A stretch of 64,000 nt of DNA from Barnesiella sp. WM24 (GTDB taxonomy: Bacteria > Bacteroidota > Bacteroidia > Bacteroidales > Muribaculaceae): contig NZ_SPPC01000014.1 of NCBI RefSeq assembly GCF_004570975.1, positions 27,753 to 91,752 of the forward strand, read 5' to 3'. Positions 63,873 to 64,000 of this stretch are shown piece by piece (the first letter of the stretch is position 1; each line of letters begins with the position of its first letter). A program made the translations under genes and the position numbers. The notes beneath the pieces were generated by a model. It ran no database searches and was not told where the DNA came from. It was given only the letters and a program-made list of their open reading frames with translations.

Positions 63873-64000
63873 CCGCACACCCAAAAATCACGAAATACTT
63901 AAAATTGATGATTTTTAGACCGATTCTAAACAACAATTAACCAAAAATAGTGAACAGCCACATTTCACGGGCAAACAACCACCCCCCGCCACCCGCAAAC

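Noticed and set aside
63839..63880. 14-codon extension of the last porin
   Set aside because: Includes the -7 box and spoils the signal peptide.

Overview
The window is from a Gram-negative, strictly host-associated-looking member of the order Bacteroidales. Direct evidence is the type IX secretion core genes (porT, porP, porK, porL, porM, porN), secreted proteins with type IX C-terminal sorting domains, phosphate-selective-porin-type outer membrane proteins, and many -7 boxes of the form TAnnTTTG, the Bacteroidetes sigma factor signature. The moderately GC-rich coding sequence and the gene content suggest a Muribaculaceae-like gut bacterium; that family assignment is inference.

Layout. 1-2.1 kb: end of a SUF iron-sulfur operon (sufD partial, sufS). 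2.2-3.2 kb: a secreted type IX cargo protein. 3.6-10.7 kb: a 990-residue TPR protein, a plugless outer-membrane barrel and a GH3 beta-glucosidase, ended by a long bidirectional terminator. 10.8-19.4 kb, minus strand: a LuxR-type regulator behind cysK, a GNAT/FemAB-like acyltransferase with an iron alcohol dehydrogenase, yidC with pyrG, and an M48 protease. 19.6-27.6 kb: a small unknown protein, an SDR, then porT-porP-porK-porL-porM-porN. 27.7-29.1 kb: an unusual intergenic zone with a consensus promoter, a candidate pseudoknotted structured RNA, an AT-rich lipoprotein, possible mobile-element debris and tRNA-Asp.

29.2-49.0 kb: an MFS transporter and a pectin / rhamnogalacturonan / uronate locus. 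Secreted enzymes (two esterases, a DUF4861 protein, PL11 lyase, CE12 esterase, GH28, GH95) sit with a complete route from 5-keto-4-deoxyuronate to pyruvate and glyceraldehyde-3-phosphate (kduI, kduD, kdgK, eda), an orphan galactitol-type PTS IIC permease and an NfnAB-type transhydrogenase. There is no SusC/SusD pair and no hybrid two-component regulator in the window. KduI carries an apparent signal peptide, so its reaction may occur in the periplasm, with the PTS-like permease importing the product (inference).

49.0-51.3 kb: an orphan Vsr endonuclease, an AT-rich Fic gene flanked by short direct repeats, and tRNA-Gly and tRNA-Tyr. 51.3-54.9 kb, minus strand: ribH, a TPR protein, a PfkB-fold protein lacking the usual catalytic Asp, a SIS-domain isomerase and a small unknown. 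55.0-63.8 kb, minus strand: a tightly packed seven-gene operon (porin, imelysin, di-heme oxidoreductase, porin O/P, CxxCH lipoprotein, Rid-like protein, ResB-CcsA fusion) that looks like a periplasmic c-type cytochrome and iron module. No CRISPR array, rRNA, complete insertion sequence or prophage was seen.
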